Assembly (NCBI RefSeq): GCF_002086275.1
Contig: NZ_MVHT01000003.1
Location: 1-64,000, forward strand
Length of the DNA stretch: 64,000 nucleotides
Reading direction: 5' to 3'
Source of the DNA: Mycobacterium intermedium
GTDB taxonomy: Bacteria; Actinomycetota; Actinomycetes; Mycobacteriales; Mycobacteriaceae
Shown: positions 7,824-18,868 of the stretch, in pieces
Position numbering within the stretch: position 1 is the first letter of the stretch
How the letters are laid out: every line of letters begins with the position of its first letter
Translations under genes and position numbers: made by a program
The notes under the pieces: generated by a model
The model's database searches: none
What the model was told of the DNA's origin: nothing
What the model saw: the letters and a program-made list of their open reading frames with translations, nothing else

Positions 7824-9119
7824 GTGTGGGACTTCGAAACGGACCCGGAATACCAGGCGAAGCTGGACTGGGTCGAAAAATTCATGGTCGAGGAACTCGA
7901 ACCGCTTGATCTGGTCGCCCTCGATCCTTACGACAAGAAGAACGCCGAGATGATGGCGATCCTGCGGCCGCTGCAGCAACAGGTCAAGGACCAGGGGCTG
8001 TGGGCCGCGCACCTGACGCCCGAACTCGGCGGTCAGGGCTTTGGCCAGGTGAAACTCGCCCTGCTCAACGAGATCCTCGGGCGGTCGCGGTGGGCGCCGT
8101 CGGTGTTCGGCTGCCAGGCACCCGACTCGGGCAACGCCGAGATTCTGGCGTTGTTCGGCACCGACGAGCAGAAGGCCCGCTACCTGCAGCCGCTGCTCGA
8201 CGGCGAGATCACCTCCTGCTACTCGATGACCGAACCCCAGGGCGGGTCTGACCCCGGAATGTTCGTCACGGCCGCGCACCGCGACGGCGACGACTGGGTG
8301 ATCAACGGCGAGAAGTGGTTTTCCACCAATGCCAAACACGCGTCGTTCTTCATCGTCATGGCCGTCACGAACCCGCAGTCCCGGACCTACGACCGGATGT
8401 CACTGTTCATCGTTCCGGCCGAGACGCCGGGCATCGAAATCGTCCGCAACGTCGGCGTGGGCGGGGAATCCGCCAAGCGCGCCAGCCACGGCTACGTCCG
8501 CTACAACGACGTCCGGGTGCCGGCCGACCACGTGCTCGGCGGTGAGGGCCAAGCGTTCGCGATCGCGCAGACCCGCCTCGGCGGCGGCCGCATCCACCAC
8601 GCGATGCGCACAATCGCCCTGGCCCGCAAAGCGTTTGACATGATGTGCGAGCGCGCGGTGTCGCGCAAGACCAGGCACGGTCGGCTGGCCGATTTCCAGA
8701 TGACCCAGGAGAAGATCGCCGACAGCTGGATCCAGATCGAACAGTTCCGGTTGCTGGTGCTGCGCACGGCCTGGCTGATCGACAAGCACCACGACTACCA
8801 GAAGGTGCGCCGTGACATCGCGGCGGTCAAGGTCGCGATGCCGCAGGTGCTGCACGACGTGGCACAACGCGCGCTGCACCTGCACGGCGCGCTCGGCGTT
8901 TCCGACGAGATGCCATTCGTCAAGATGCTGGTCGGCGCCGAGTCGCTCGGCATCGCCGACGGCGCCACCGAGTTGCACAAGATGACGGTCGCCCGGCGCA
9001 CGCTGCGCGAATACGAGCCCGTGACAACGCCTTTCCCGTCTCAGCACATCCCGACCCGGCGCGCCGCGGCCGAGGCGCTGCTGGCCGAGCGCCTGGAACA
9101 CGCCATCGCGGAATTCTAA
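7824..9119 (+). CDS. fadE1: Acyl-CoA dehydrogenase FadE1
   Basis: A 431-residue flavin acyl-CoA dehydrogenase that introduces the alpha-beta double bond in fatty acyl-CoA oxidation. Motifs are 'CYSMTEPQGGSDPGMFVTAA' (FAD/substrate loop), 'GEKWFSTNAKHASFFIV', and the C-terminal 'LHGALGVSDEMPF' with 'ADGATELHKMTVARR', whose Glu sits in the catalytic-base position of this subfamily. GTG 7824 gives the start 'VWDFETDPEY'; a second GTG at 7797 is in frame. Order and direction beside fgd2 match Rv0131c. The stop is followed by palindrome A2. Confidence 0.9.
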   Translation: MWDFETDPEYQAKLDWVEKFMVEELEPLDLVALDPYDKKNAEMMAILRPLQQQVKDQGLWAAHLTPELGGQGFGQVKLALLNEILGRSRWAPSVFGCQAPDSGNAEILALFGTDEQKARYLQPLLDGEITSCYSMTEPQGGSDPGMFVTAAHRDGDDWVINGEKWFSTNAKHASFFIVMAVTNPQSRTYDRMSLFIVPAETPGIEIVRNVGVGGESAKRASHGYVRYNDVRVPADHVLGGEGQAFAIAQTRLGGGRIHHAMRTIALARKAFDMMCERAVSRKTRHGRLADFQMTQEKIADSWIQIEQFRLLVLRTAWLIDKHHDYQKVRRDIAAVKVAMPQVLHDVAQRALHLHGALGVSDEMPFVKMLVGAESLGIADGATELHKMTVARRTLREYEPVTTPFPSQHIPTRRAAAEALLAERLEHAIAEF

Positions 9120-9122
9120 ACC

Positions 9123-9186
9123 CCGCGAGCAGACGCTAACTCGTACGAAAACGCCCTTCTGCGTACAAGTTTGTGACTGCTCGCGG
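9123..9186. repeat. Dispersed palindrome family A, copy A2
   Basis: The left arm from 9123 (CCGCGAGCAGACGC) pairs with the right arm ending at 9186 (ACTGCTCGCGG). Both contain the family core (AACTCGTACG / CGTACAAGTT). It fills the gap between the convergent stops of fadE1 (9119) and htdZ (9195). Confidence 0.75.
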
Positions 9187-9194
9187 TCAAAAAG

Positions 9195-9650
9195 TCAGGA
9201 GATGTAGCGGACGACGCTCTCGGCCACGCAGGCCGGCTTCTCTGAACCCTCAACCTCGATCGTCGTCGACATGGTTGCCTGGACGGTGCCGTTACCGAGG
9301 TCGTCGACATTGACCAGTTTGCTCGTGGCACGAACCCGAGAACCCACCGGAACCGGCGATGGGAAACGAACTTTGTTGAGCCCGTAGTTGATTGCCAGCT
9401 TGATGCCCTTGACGGTGTAGATGTCGTGCTGCAGTCGCGGCAGCAGCGACAGCGTCATGAAGCCGTGGGCGATGGTCGTTCCGAACGGCCCGTCTTTCGC
9501 CCGTTCCGGGTCGACGTGGATCCACTGGTGATCACCGGTCGCATCGGCGAACAGGTTGACCTCTTCCTGGGTGATGGTCACCCAGTCGCTTTGCCCGATG
9601 GTCTCCCCCGCGGCGGCGGTGAGGTCGGCTACTGACTCAAAGGTGCGCAT
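9195..9650 (-). CDS. htdZ: (R)-specific enoyl-CoA hydratase HtdZ (MaoC-like hot-dog fold)
   Basis: A 151-residue single hot-dog enzyme. The hydratase-2 motif is intact: 'FADATGDHQWIHVDPERA' with catalytic D40 and H45, then 'GPFGTTIAHGFMTLSLLP'. It hydrates trans-2-enoyl-CoA to (R)-3-hydroxyacyl-CoA. Length and order (next to fadE1) match M. tuberculosis Rv0130. It is convergent with fadE1 and divergent from the phosphodiesterase gene, with only 20 nt between starts. Confidence 0.92.
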   Translation of the reverse strand: MRTFESVADLTAAAGETIGQSDWVTITQEEVNLFADATGDHQWIHVDPERAKDGPFGTTIAHGFMTLSLLPRLQHDIYTVKGIKLAINYGLNKVRFPSPVPVGSRVRATSKLVNVDDLGNGTVQATMSTTIEVEGSEKPACVAESVVRYIS

Positions 9651-9670
9651 GACGGGTAAGCATATGACTC

Positions 9671-10168
9671 GTGAGGCTGCTGCTGATTGCCGATACCCAT
9701 GTCCCCAAGCGCGCCCGCGACCTGCCCGCGCAGGTATGGGATGAGGTCGCCAAAGCCGACGTGGTCATACATGCCGGCGATTGGGTAACACCCGAGCTGC
9801 TCGACCAGCTGGAGGCCAGGGCGGCACGGCTCATCGCCTGTTGGGGCAACAACGACGGACCCGAACTGCGCGCCCGATTGCCGGAGCAGGCCGACGCCAT
9901 TCTCGAAGGGCTGCGCTTCACCGTCGTCCACGAGACCGGAGCCGCGGCCGGCCGCGAGGCGCGCATGTCCCGCCGCTACCCGGACACCGACGTGCTGGTC
10001 TTCGGGCACAGCCACATCCCCTGGGACACCGCGACGCCGGCGGGGCTGCGGTTGCTCAATCCGGGGTCGCCGACCGATCGTCGGCGCCAACCCCACTGCA
10101 CCTACATGACCGCGACCGTCGAAAACGCCGCGCTGACCAGCGTACTTCTACACACGATAAATAGATAG
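9671..10168 (+). CDS. YfcE-type metallophosphoesterase
   Basis: A 165-residue calcineurin-fold phosphodiesterase. All metal-binding blocks are present: 'LLIADTHVP' (D8, H10), 'VVIHAGDW' (D37), 'CWGNNDGPE' (N), 'TVVHETG' (H) and 'VFGHSHIPWD' (G-H-S-H). The family hydrolyses phosphodiesters with Mn2+ or similar metals; the natural substrate is unknown. GTG 9671 is the only start that keeps the first metal motif near the N-terminus. The ATG at 9664 is out of frame. Confidence 0.85.
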   Translation: MRLLLIADTHVPKRARDLPAQVWDEVAKADVVIHAGDWVTPELLDQLEARAARLIACWGNNDGPELRARLPEQADAILEGLRFTVVHETGAAAGREARMSRRYPDTDVLVFGHSHIPWDTATPAGLRLLNPGSPTDRRRQPHCTYMTATVENAALTSVLLHTINR

Positions 10169-10182
10169 CTCGGCTACAGAGG

Positions 10183-10188
10183 TATTGT
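10183..10188 (+). promoter_or_regulatory. Candidate -10 box of the MarR/ABC operon (leaderless)
   Basis: TATTGT stands 6 nt before the GTG start at 10195, which fits a leaderless transcript. The AT-rich run 10157-10168 lies further upstream. Confidence 0.45.
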
Positions 10189-10194
10189 GGTCGG

Positions 10195-10647
10195 GTGAGC
10201 ACTCGCACCGACCTCTCCGCAGACATATCGCGGGTCCTGGGCAGATTCCGCCGGCAGTTGCGCCGCGCGGCGGGAACCGGATACGCACCGGGGCGGCTGT
10301 CGGAATCGCAGGCCGAGTTGCTGCGCTTGGTGTCGCACCGGCCCGGAATATCGGTCGGCCTCGCGGCCGCCGAGCTGGGACTGGTACCCAACACTGCTTC
10401 CACCCTGGTCACCAAGCTGGTCCGGGACGGGTTCCTGGTGCGCGCCGTCGACGACACCGACCGACGTGTCTGCCGGTTGCGGCTCACCGACTCCGCCCAG
10501 CACGCCATGGACGCCACGGCCGCGGCGCGACGAGCGGTGCTGGCGGAATTGCTCGACAAGCTTGACGACGAGCAGCTCCGGGTATTGGGACAAGGATTGG
10601 AGGTCCTCGAAGAGATGACCAGGATGCTGCGGGAGCGAGACACATGA
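10195..10647 (+). CDS. MarR-family regulator of an ABC exporter
   Basis: A 150-residue winged-helix MarR protein: dimerisation helices at both ends, and a reading head with 'ISVGLAAAELGLVPNTASTLVTKLVRDGFLVR' and wing residues 'DDTDRRVCRLRLTDSA'. These proteins usually repress a linked transporter until a small ligand binds. The stop overlaps the ATG of the ATPase gene (ATGA), so the regulator and transporter form one operon. The operon has no counterpart between htdZ and fbpC in M. tuberculosis as far as I recall, which suggests insertion. Confidence 0.88.
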   Translation: MSTRTDLSADISRVLGRFRRQLRRAAGTGYAPGRLSESQAELLRLVSHRPGISVGLAAAELGLVPNTASTLVTKLVRDGFLVRAVDDTDRRVCRLRLTDSAQHAMDATAAARRAVLAELLDKLDDEQLRVLGQGLEVLEEMTRMLRERDT

Positions 10648-11420
10648 ACACGCCGTTGGCGATCAACTGCGCGCACCTGACCTACCGCTACGGTCAGCAC
10701 ACCGCGGTTGACGACGTGACGTTTCAAGTACTCCCCGGAGAAACGGTGGGCCTGCTCGGGCCCAACGGCGCCGGCAAGACGACCGTGGTGCGCGTGCTCA
10801 CCACGCTGGCGCCCGTTCAGGACGGTGAGCTCCGCATTTTCGGCCTGGACGCGCGTCGGCAGGCGATCGACATCAGAAGCAACCTCGGCTACGTACCGCA
10901 ACAACTTTCGATCGAGAAGGCATTGACGGGCCGGCAGAACGTGGAGTGGTTCGCGCGGCTGTACGGCGTGCCGCGGGCGGAGCGGCGCGAGCGTGTCGAT
11001 CAGGCGCTGGCCGCGATGGATCTGCTGGACGTGGCCAACCAAGTGGCGTCTTCCTACTCCGGCGGCATGGTGCGCCGACTCGAAGTGGCCCAGGCCCTGG
11101 TCAACCGGCCGTCGCTGTTGATCCTCGACGAACCGACGGTCGGGCTGGATCCGATCGCGCGGGACGGGGTCTGGACACAGGTGAAGAAGATGCAGGCCGA
11201 ATTCGGCATGACCGTGCTGCTGACCACGCACTACATGGAAGAGGCCGACGTGCTGTGCGACCGCGTCGCGCTGATGCACCGGGGCGCCTTGCAGGCGGTG
11301 GGGACGCCGGAGGAATTGAAGTCGACGGTGTCGCCGGACGCCACGCTCGAGGACGTGTTCCGGCATTACTCATCCGCGGAAATTTCGTCCGGCAGAGAGG
11401 CTGAACGCAATGTCGGTTGA
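10644..11420 (+). CDS. DrrA-like ABC transporter ATPase
   Basis: A 258-residue nucleotide-binding subunit. Walker A is GPNGAGKTT (39-47), the signature is 'YSGGMVRRLEVAQAL', Walker B is 'LLILDEPTVGLDP', and the switch His is in 'LLTTHYMEEAD'. Sequence style and the short C-terminal extension place it with the DrrA/NodI group that exports drugs or lipids with a separate ABC-2 permease. Its 3' end overlaps the permease gene by 11 nt. Confidence 0.9.
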   Translation: MNTPLAINCAHLTYRYGQHTAVDDVTFQVLPGETVGLLGPNGAGKTTVVRVLTTLAPVQDGELRIFGLDARRQAIDIRSNLGYVPQQLSIEKALTGRQNVEWFARLYGVPRAERRERVDQALAAMDLLDVANQVASSYSGGMVRRLEVAQALVNRPSLLILDEPTVGLDPIARDGVWTQVKKMQAEFGMTVLLTTHYMEEADVLCDRVALMHRGALQAVGTPEELKSTVSPDATLEDVFRHYSSAEISSGREAERNVG

Positions 11421-12252
11421 CCGGGCAATCAACGCCACAAACACCAGTGCCGTCGCATCGAACCTGGTTGCGGCGCCGCACGGACTGCAGCGGGTCCGCG
11501 CGACGCTGGGACGTGTCGGCGCTTTCGCGATCGTCGAGCTGCAGAAGCTACAACACGACCGAACCGAGCTCGTCACCCGCATGGTGCAGCCCGCGCTGTG
11601 GCTGTTGATCTTCGGGACGACGTTCAGCCACCTGCGTGTCATCGACACCGGGTCGGTGTCCTATCTGGCGTTTCTGGCACCGGGCATCATCGCCCAGTCG
11701 GCACTGTTCATCTCCATTTTCTATGGCATACAGATCATTTGGGATCGCGACGCCGGCATCCTGGCCAAGCTGATGGTGACCCCGGCGCCCGCGTCGGCAC
11801 TGATCACCGGCAAGGCATTCGCCGCCGGTGTGCGCTCCGTCGCGCAGGTGGTGGGCGTGCTGGGGTTGGCCTACCTGATGGGCGTTGCCCTGACCGTCAA
11901 CCCGTTACGGATCCTGGCCGCCATGGCCGTGGTCGTGCTCGGTGCCGCGTTCTTCGCCTGCCTGTCGATGACGCTGGCTGGGTTGGTCCGCAACCGGGAC
12001 CGCCTGATGGGGATCGGCCAGGCCATCACGATGCCGCTGTTCTTCGCCTCCAATGCGCTGTATCCGGTGGATGTGATGCCCGCCTGGTTGCACGCGCTCA
12101 GCACGGTAAACCCGCTGAGCTATGAGGTCGACGTGTTGCGTGCGCTGTTGATCGGCACCCCCTTCCACGCGGTGGACGTCGCCGTGCTGCTGGTCGCACC
12201 GGTCATCGGAATTGCCACGGCATCAAAGGTATTGCGCCGCCTGGTCGCCTGA
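11410..12252 (+). CDS. ABC-2 type permease (DrrB-like)
   Basis: A 280-residue membrane subunit with about six hydrophobic segments (near residues 65-85, 95-115, 140-160, 170-195, 210-225 and 255-275). It carries the ABC-2 signature region 'QAITMPLFFASNALYPVDVMPAWLHALSTVNPLSYEVD'. It pairs with the overlapping DrrA-like ATPase to make an exporter of unknown cargo, probably a hydrophobic compound. ATG 11410 is inside the ATPase gene, indicating coupled translation. Confidence 0.9.
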   Translation: MSVDRAINATNTSAVASNLVAAPHGLQRVRATLGRVGAFAIVELQKLQHDRTELVTRMVQPALWLLIFGTTFSHLRVIDTGSVSYLAFLAPGIIAQSALFISIFYGIQIIWDRDAGILAKLMVTPAPASALITGKAFAAGVRSVAQVVGVLGLAYLMGVALTVNPLRILAAMAVVVLGAAFFACLSMTLAGLVRNRDRLMGIGQAITMPLFFASNALYPVDVMPAWLHALSTVNPLSYEVDVLRALLIGTPFHAVDVAVLLVAPVIGIATASKVLRRLVA

Positions 12253-12298
12253 CGGCACCAAATATGTTGAAGCGCAAGGCAATCGTGACCCAACTGTG

Positions 12299-12324
12299 AC
12301 GATTCCGGCGTGACGCCGAATCGT
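12299..12324 (+). terminator. Hairpin after the ABC operon
   Basis: CGATTC (12300-12305) pairs with GAATCG (12318-12323) and GGCG with CGCC inside, with one bulged C and a 3-nt loop. It lies 47 nt after the permease stop and upstream of fbpC. It is terminator-like but lacks a U-tract. Confidence 0.45.
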
Positions 12325-12444
12325 TAGCCAACCGCTATCTTTCGCTCCGGCCGTGACAAGCGACCTACGCGTCACCCCTGTGTTTCACTCCCCCAGAAGG
12401 GATTCGACCGCAATCCTGCGGCCGATGAAAGTTGGGATGGGTAG

Positions 12445-13506
<1,062 letters not shown>

Positions 13507-13529
13507 TCGGACCGGTTAGTTAAAGCCAG

Positions 13530-13575
13530 CATCGGCAGCAGCGCAACGGCCAGCGCTGCTGCCGATGTTCTTTTG
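13530..13575 (+). terminator. Rho-independent terminator of fbpC
   Basis: A perfect 15-bp stem (CATCGGCAGCAGCGC at 13530-13544 with 13553-13567), an 8-nt loop, then TTCTTTTG. It separates fbpC from the convergent mak gene. Confidence 0.9.
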
Positions 13576-13594
13576 CGGAGCGGCGGTCAGGCGG

Positions 13595-14994
13595 TCAAGC
13601 GGTCAGCCGGGCGATCGACCGCATCGGGATGGGCAACCAGGTGGGCCGGTGCCGCGACTCGTAGCCCGTCTCGTAGACCGCCTTGTCGAGTTCGTATGCG
13701 GACAGCAGCAATGACGAATCGCGCGGGTCCACCCCCGAGGCGGCCGCGTATCCGTCGCAGAATGCGGTCCGGTTGCGCTCGACCCATTCGCGGGCGCGCG
13801 CGGCAAGCTGCTTGTCCTCCCCATGCTCCACCAACGGGCTGTAGGCGGCGTATTCGAAGGAGCGCAACACACCAGCGACGTCGCGCAACGGCGAATCCGG
13901 CGCCCGCCGCTCCGCCAGCGGCTGGCCCGGCTCGCCTTCGAAGTCGATCAGCAGCCAACCCTCCGGAACCCGCAACACCTGCCCGAGGTGCAGATCACCG
14001 TGAATTCGCTGCACGGTGATGGTCTCGTCGTGCAGTTTGGCGAACCGTTCCTCGATCGTCGCCGCGTACTCCTCCAGCTCCGGTACCGTCGCGACGGCGG
14101 ACGCCAGCCGGGCCAGCACCTGATCGACGGGAAAGGTCGATTCCTGCGTCCCCAGGTTCTCCGCCAGGGTGGCGTGCACCGAGGCGACCGCCTCGCCCAG
14201 CCGATAGGACTCGCCGGCGAAGTCGCCGCCAACTTCGTGCGCGTACAGGTCCCCCTCGGCGAAGAGGTCGCGGACGCTGGCCGTCGCCATCGCCCAACCT
14301 TCGGCCGCGTTGGCGGCGAACTCGGTCACCATGCCCAGCGGGGAGGACGAGTCCGGGTCCTCGCCCGCGATCTCATAGCAGCCCAGGAGTTTGGCCACGT
14401 GCGGATTGCCGGCACGCCCGAGCACCCGGTTGAGCTCAATGTCGGGATTGATTCCGGGGCTGACCCGGCGGAACACCTTGAAGATCGCGGCCGGTGGGCG
14501 GTCGAAGATCACGCTGGTGTTGCTCTGCTCGGCCTCCGATACGCGCGGAAACGCGTCGAGCGGAAGCGTGACGTCCGGTTCTTTGGTGAACACCACCTCC
14601 ACGTCCGACGACCTGCGCACTTCTTCCCCGTCGATCAGCGAGAGCAGGAACTGGGGCGCCGACGGGGCATAGAGCGCGTCGAACGCGGTGTGGTTGTCGG
14701 CGGCGCCGATGGTGGCCAGCGTGCTGTATTCGGACACGGGTTCGGAATCCCATCCCACGATCACCTGGTAGCGCTCGGCGAAGCCGTCCGTGTACGTCAC
14801 ATCGACCAACACCAGGTCAAGGCCGTCCCGCAAACGCACCTCGGTCACCGGCACGGCGGTGGCCAGTTCGCGGTTGCGTCCGGCGTACCACCGCTGTTGC
14901 GGCAGCCAATCCGACCATGGCAGCTTGGCCGACGGGCTCATATTGCGCCGCTCCTCCTCATCGCGTTGCTCTGCATCGTCACCGGCGCCGGTCG

Positions 14995-14998
<4 letters not shown>
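13595..14998 (-). CDS. mak: Maltokinase Mak, with a MIRU-encoded N-terminal extension
   Basis: ATP-dependent maltokinase makes maltose-1-phosphate in the trehalose-to-alpha-glucan (GlgE) pathway. From residue 20 the sequence follows Rv0127: '[20 protein letters not shown]', '[20 protein letters not shown]' (nucleotide lobe), '[12 protein letters not shown]' (catalytic HGD) and '[12 protein letters not shown]' (metal-binding D). Two starts are possible. ATG 14998 overlaps the treS stop and adds 19 charged residues encoded by a minisatellite; ATG 14941 gives the ordinary 448-residue enzyme. The 14998 start is favoured by the ATGA junction. The gene is convergent with fbpC. Confidence 0.93.
14942..14998 (-). 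repeat. MIRU-like minisatellite unit at the treS/mak junction
   Basis: A 57-bp unit read on the minus strand. It starts with ATGACGACCGGCGCCGG, contains GACGATGCAGAGC and GATGAGGAGGAGCGGCGC, and ends at the ATG of mak. Those words are the hallmark of mycobacterial interspersed repetitive units (as at senX3-regX3), which insert at overlapping stop/start codons and stay open in frame. Only one unit is present here. Confidence 0.8.
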
Positions 14999-16791
<1,793 letters not shown>

Positions 16792-16837
16792 CAATTCCAC
16801 GATGCCACGGGTACCCGACACGGGTGTCACGGAATCA

Positions 16838-16880
16838 CGCGAGGCCAATCATGGGTCTTGCCAACCGAATTGGCCTCGCG
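16838..16880 (-). repeat. Perfect 12-bp inverted repeat between pepA and treS
   Basis: CGCGAGGCCAAT (16838-16849) and ATTGGCCTCGCG (16869-16880) are exact complements with a 19-nt loop. It lies in the 97-nt gap between pepA and treS. No U-tract follows on the minus strand, so a processing or attenuation hairpin is as likely as a terminator. Confidence 0.6.
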
Positions 16881-16888
16881 CGCCGGTA

Positions 16889-17944
16889 TCAGGCCGGCGG
16901 CCCCTCGGCAAGGGTCACGCTTTCGGTGCGTTGCACTCCGGATCGCGTGATGAAGCTGATCGAGATCGTGTCACCGGGGTGATGCGGGGTGAGCGCGTCA
17001 GACATGGCGGTGGCCGAATTGATCGACACGCCGTCAATCGAGGTGATCACATCACCCACCGAGATGCCGATCGATGCGGCGGGGGCACTGCCCACCACGC
17101 GTTGCACCCGGGCGCCGCTGCCATTGTTGTCGACGACGCCGAGTCCGAGGAAGGCCGTCGGGCCGACATGCACGGTCGGCGAGCCGCCGCCGCTGCGGAT
17201 CTGGTTGGCCACACCGAGCGCCGTTCCGATCGGGATGGCGAAGCCCTGGCCGCCCTGCAGCAGGAAGTTCTCGGTCGCCGCCGTGTTGACGCCGACGACC
17301 TGCCCCGCACTGTTGACGATCGGCCCACCCGAGTCGCCGGGCTGGATCGCGGCGTCGACCTGGATCAGGTTGTTCAGCGTCTCCGCCGCCCCGGTGAGGG
17401 CGTCGGAAGCCTGCACGGTTTGACCGACTGCGACGACCCTGCCGGCAATGGCACGAGGCGTGCCACCCTGGCCGCCCGTGTTGCCGAGGGCCACGATCGG
17501 CTCGCCGACGCTGACGCCACCGCCGATCGCGGCGGCGGGCAGTCCTCCCGCACCGCGCAGTTGCAGCACCGCGATGTCGGCGGTGCGGTCGTATCCCACC
17601 ACGTCGACGCCGTAGGTGCGGCCATCGCCGACGGCGAACGCGCTGATGTCGGTGGCCCCCGAGATCACGTGATTATTGGTCAGGACGACACCGTTGGGAT
17701 CGATGATGATGCCCGTCCCGGCGCCCACCGCGTTGTTGTAGCCCAGCTTGGTGTTGATGTTCACCAGCTGCGGGCCCACCTGCGCGACCGCGGCGATCGG
17801 GTCGAGCGGCACCATGGGGAAGGGAAAGTCTTTGTACGGTGCTGCCTGCGCGGGCGCTGGCGGGGCGAGCAGGCTCAAGACGAGCAGGCTCAAGACAGCC
17901 ACCAACAATGACCACCTGTGCGTCCGGCGGCCCACTTTGCTCAT
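16889..17944 (-). CDS. pepA: Secreted HtrA-like serine protease PepA
   Basis: A 351-residue exported trypsin-like protease with a C-terminal PDZ domain, orthologous to M. tuberculosis Rv0125 (Mtb32A). The signal peptide is residues 1-35 (hydrophobic 13-27, AQA cleavage). The triad is H92 (TNNHVI), D123 (YDRTADIAV) and S205 (GDSGGP). The PDZ region starts near 'TAFLGLGVVDNNG'. AGGAGG lies about 7 nt before ATG 17944, which decides the start; a longer frame upstream is unlikely. It is the first gene of the pepA-treS-mak run. Confidence 0.95.
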   Translation of the reverse strand: MSKVGRRTHRWSLLVAVLSLLVLSLLAPPAPAQAAPYKDFPFPMVPLDPIAAVAQVGPQLVNINTKLGYNNAVGAGTGIIIDPNGVVLTNNHVISGATDISAFAVGDGRTYGVDVVGYDRTADIAVLQLRGAGGLPAAAIGGGVSVGEPIVALGNTGGQGGTPRAIAGRVVAVGQTVQASDALTGAAETLNNLIQVDAAIQPGDSGGPIVNSAGQVVGVNTAATENFLLQGGQGFAIPIGTALGVANQIRSGGGSPTVHVGPTAFLGLGVVDNNGSGARVQRVVGSAPAASIGISVGDVITSIDGVSINSATAMSDALTPHHPGDTISISFITRSGVQRTESVTLAEGPPA

Positions 17945-18110
17945 CCCGTATCCTCCTGCGTCGGGGTTAGAACCGAATTTGTCCCAGCCATAGGGTCCGG
18001 GAGGCATGCCTCTATTTACATCACCGTAGTGCAGATAGCCAAGTAATCGGCTGGTCAATCCTATTCGGCACGATTCGAATATGCCCGCTGGTTGGGGCGT
18101 CGGGAGCCCA

Positions 18111-18176
18111 TCGTCGAACGTGCGGGTTATGCACCCAATCCCTTAAATGGGGGCCAACAGCCACACACTCGACGAC
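18111..18176. repeat. Dispersed palindrome family B, copy B1
   Basis: The arm TCGTCGAACGTGCGGGTTAT, running on into GCACCC, pairs imperfectly with GGGGGCCAACAGCCACACAC, running on into TCGACGA. It is the first of two tandem copies in the 363-nt gap between the divergent pepA and Rv0121c-like genes; no gene is visible in that gap. Confidence 0.7.
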
Positions 18177-18205
18177 GTGCAGGTGCACAGGCTTGGAGCG
18201 CCGGG

Positions 18206-18270
18206 CGTCGAACGTGTGGGCTATGCACCCGCTTCCTTCAACTCCGGGGCCAACAGCCACACACTCGACG
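18206..18270. repeat. Dispersed palindrome family B, copy B2
   Basis: The left arm 18206-18230 begins CGTCGAACGTGTGGGCTATG. The right arm 18246-18270 begins GGGGCCAACAGCCACACACT and matches the right arm of B1 almost exactly. It ends 37 nt before the next start codon, so it lies within or next to that gene's promoter. Confidence 0.7.
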
Positions 18271-18307
18271 ACGCGAAAGCGGGCGCCCAGCGCAATAAGC
18301 TGGGGCG

Positions 18308-18739
18308 GTGGCCGAATTCGACCCGCAGGTCAGGTTCGCAGCAGCCCAAGTCGCGCGACTGGCCACGGTCAGCCCCGAAGGCGTCCCACACGTCGTACCG
18401 GTGGTCTTCGCCGCGCACCACGATGTGGACCGGGATGCGGACCAAGGTGTCGTGTACACCGCCGTCGACGCCAAGCCGAAAACCACTCAACGGCTGCGCC
18501 GCATCGCCAATATCGAGGAAAACCCCAACGTCAGTCTGCTGGTCGACCACTACGACGCCGACTGGACACAGCTGTGGTGGGTTCGGGCCGACGGTGTCGC
18601 CGCGATCCACCATGACGGTGCCGTCTTAGCCCTCGGACACCGCCTGTTGCGCGCTAAATACGTTCAGTATCAATCGGTTTCGCTGGACGGCCCGGTCATT
18701 TCGATCGCGGTGCGGCGCTGGTCCAGCTGGCACGCCTGA
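18308..18739 (+). CDS. PPOX-class F420-dependent protein (Rv0121c-like)
   Basis: A 143-residue split beta-barrel flavin/F420-binding protein. Blocks are '[20 protein letters not shown]' (first barrel strands), '[19 protein letters not shown]' (Lys/Thr/Arg phosphate-binding segment), '[29 protein letters not shown]', and a final '[18 protein letters not shown]'. The TIGR03668-type subgroup is thought to use F420; the substrate is unknown. GTG 18308 places the first strand correctly. Its position just upstream of fusA2 matches Rv0121c/Rv0120c. Confidence 0.8.
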   Translation: MAEFDPQVRFAAAQVARLATVSPEGVPHVVPVVFAAHHDVDRDADQGVVYTAVDAKPKTTQRLRRIANIEENPNVSLLVDHYDADWTQLWWVRADGVAAIHHDGAVLALGHRLLRAKYVQYQSVSLDGPVISIAVRRWSSWHA

Positions 18740-18868
18740 ACCGACCCGGCCCGACCCTTGTGCTGAACCGCAGTTGGGGGAATGGTGGGTATTGCGTCCT
18801 GTGAGCTAGAACACACTGCGCACGGGGGCATTTAGAGATTTCGGGCCCAGGAGAACTGGAGGTATGTC

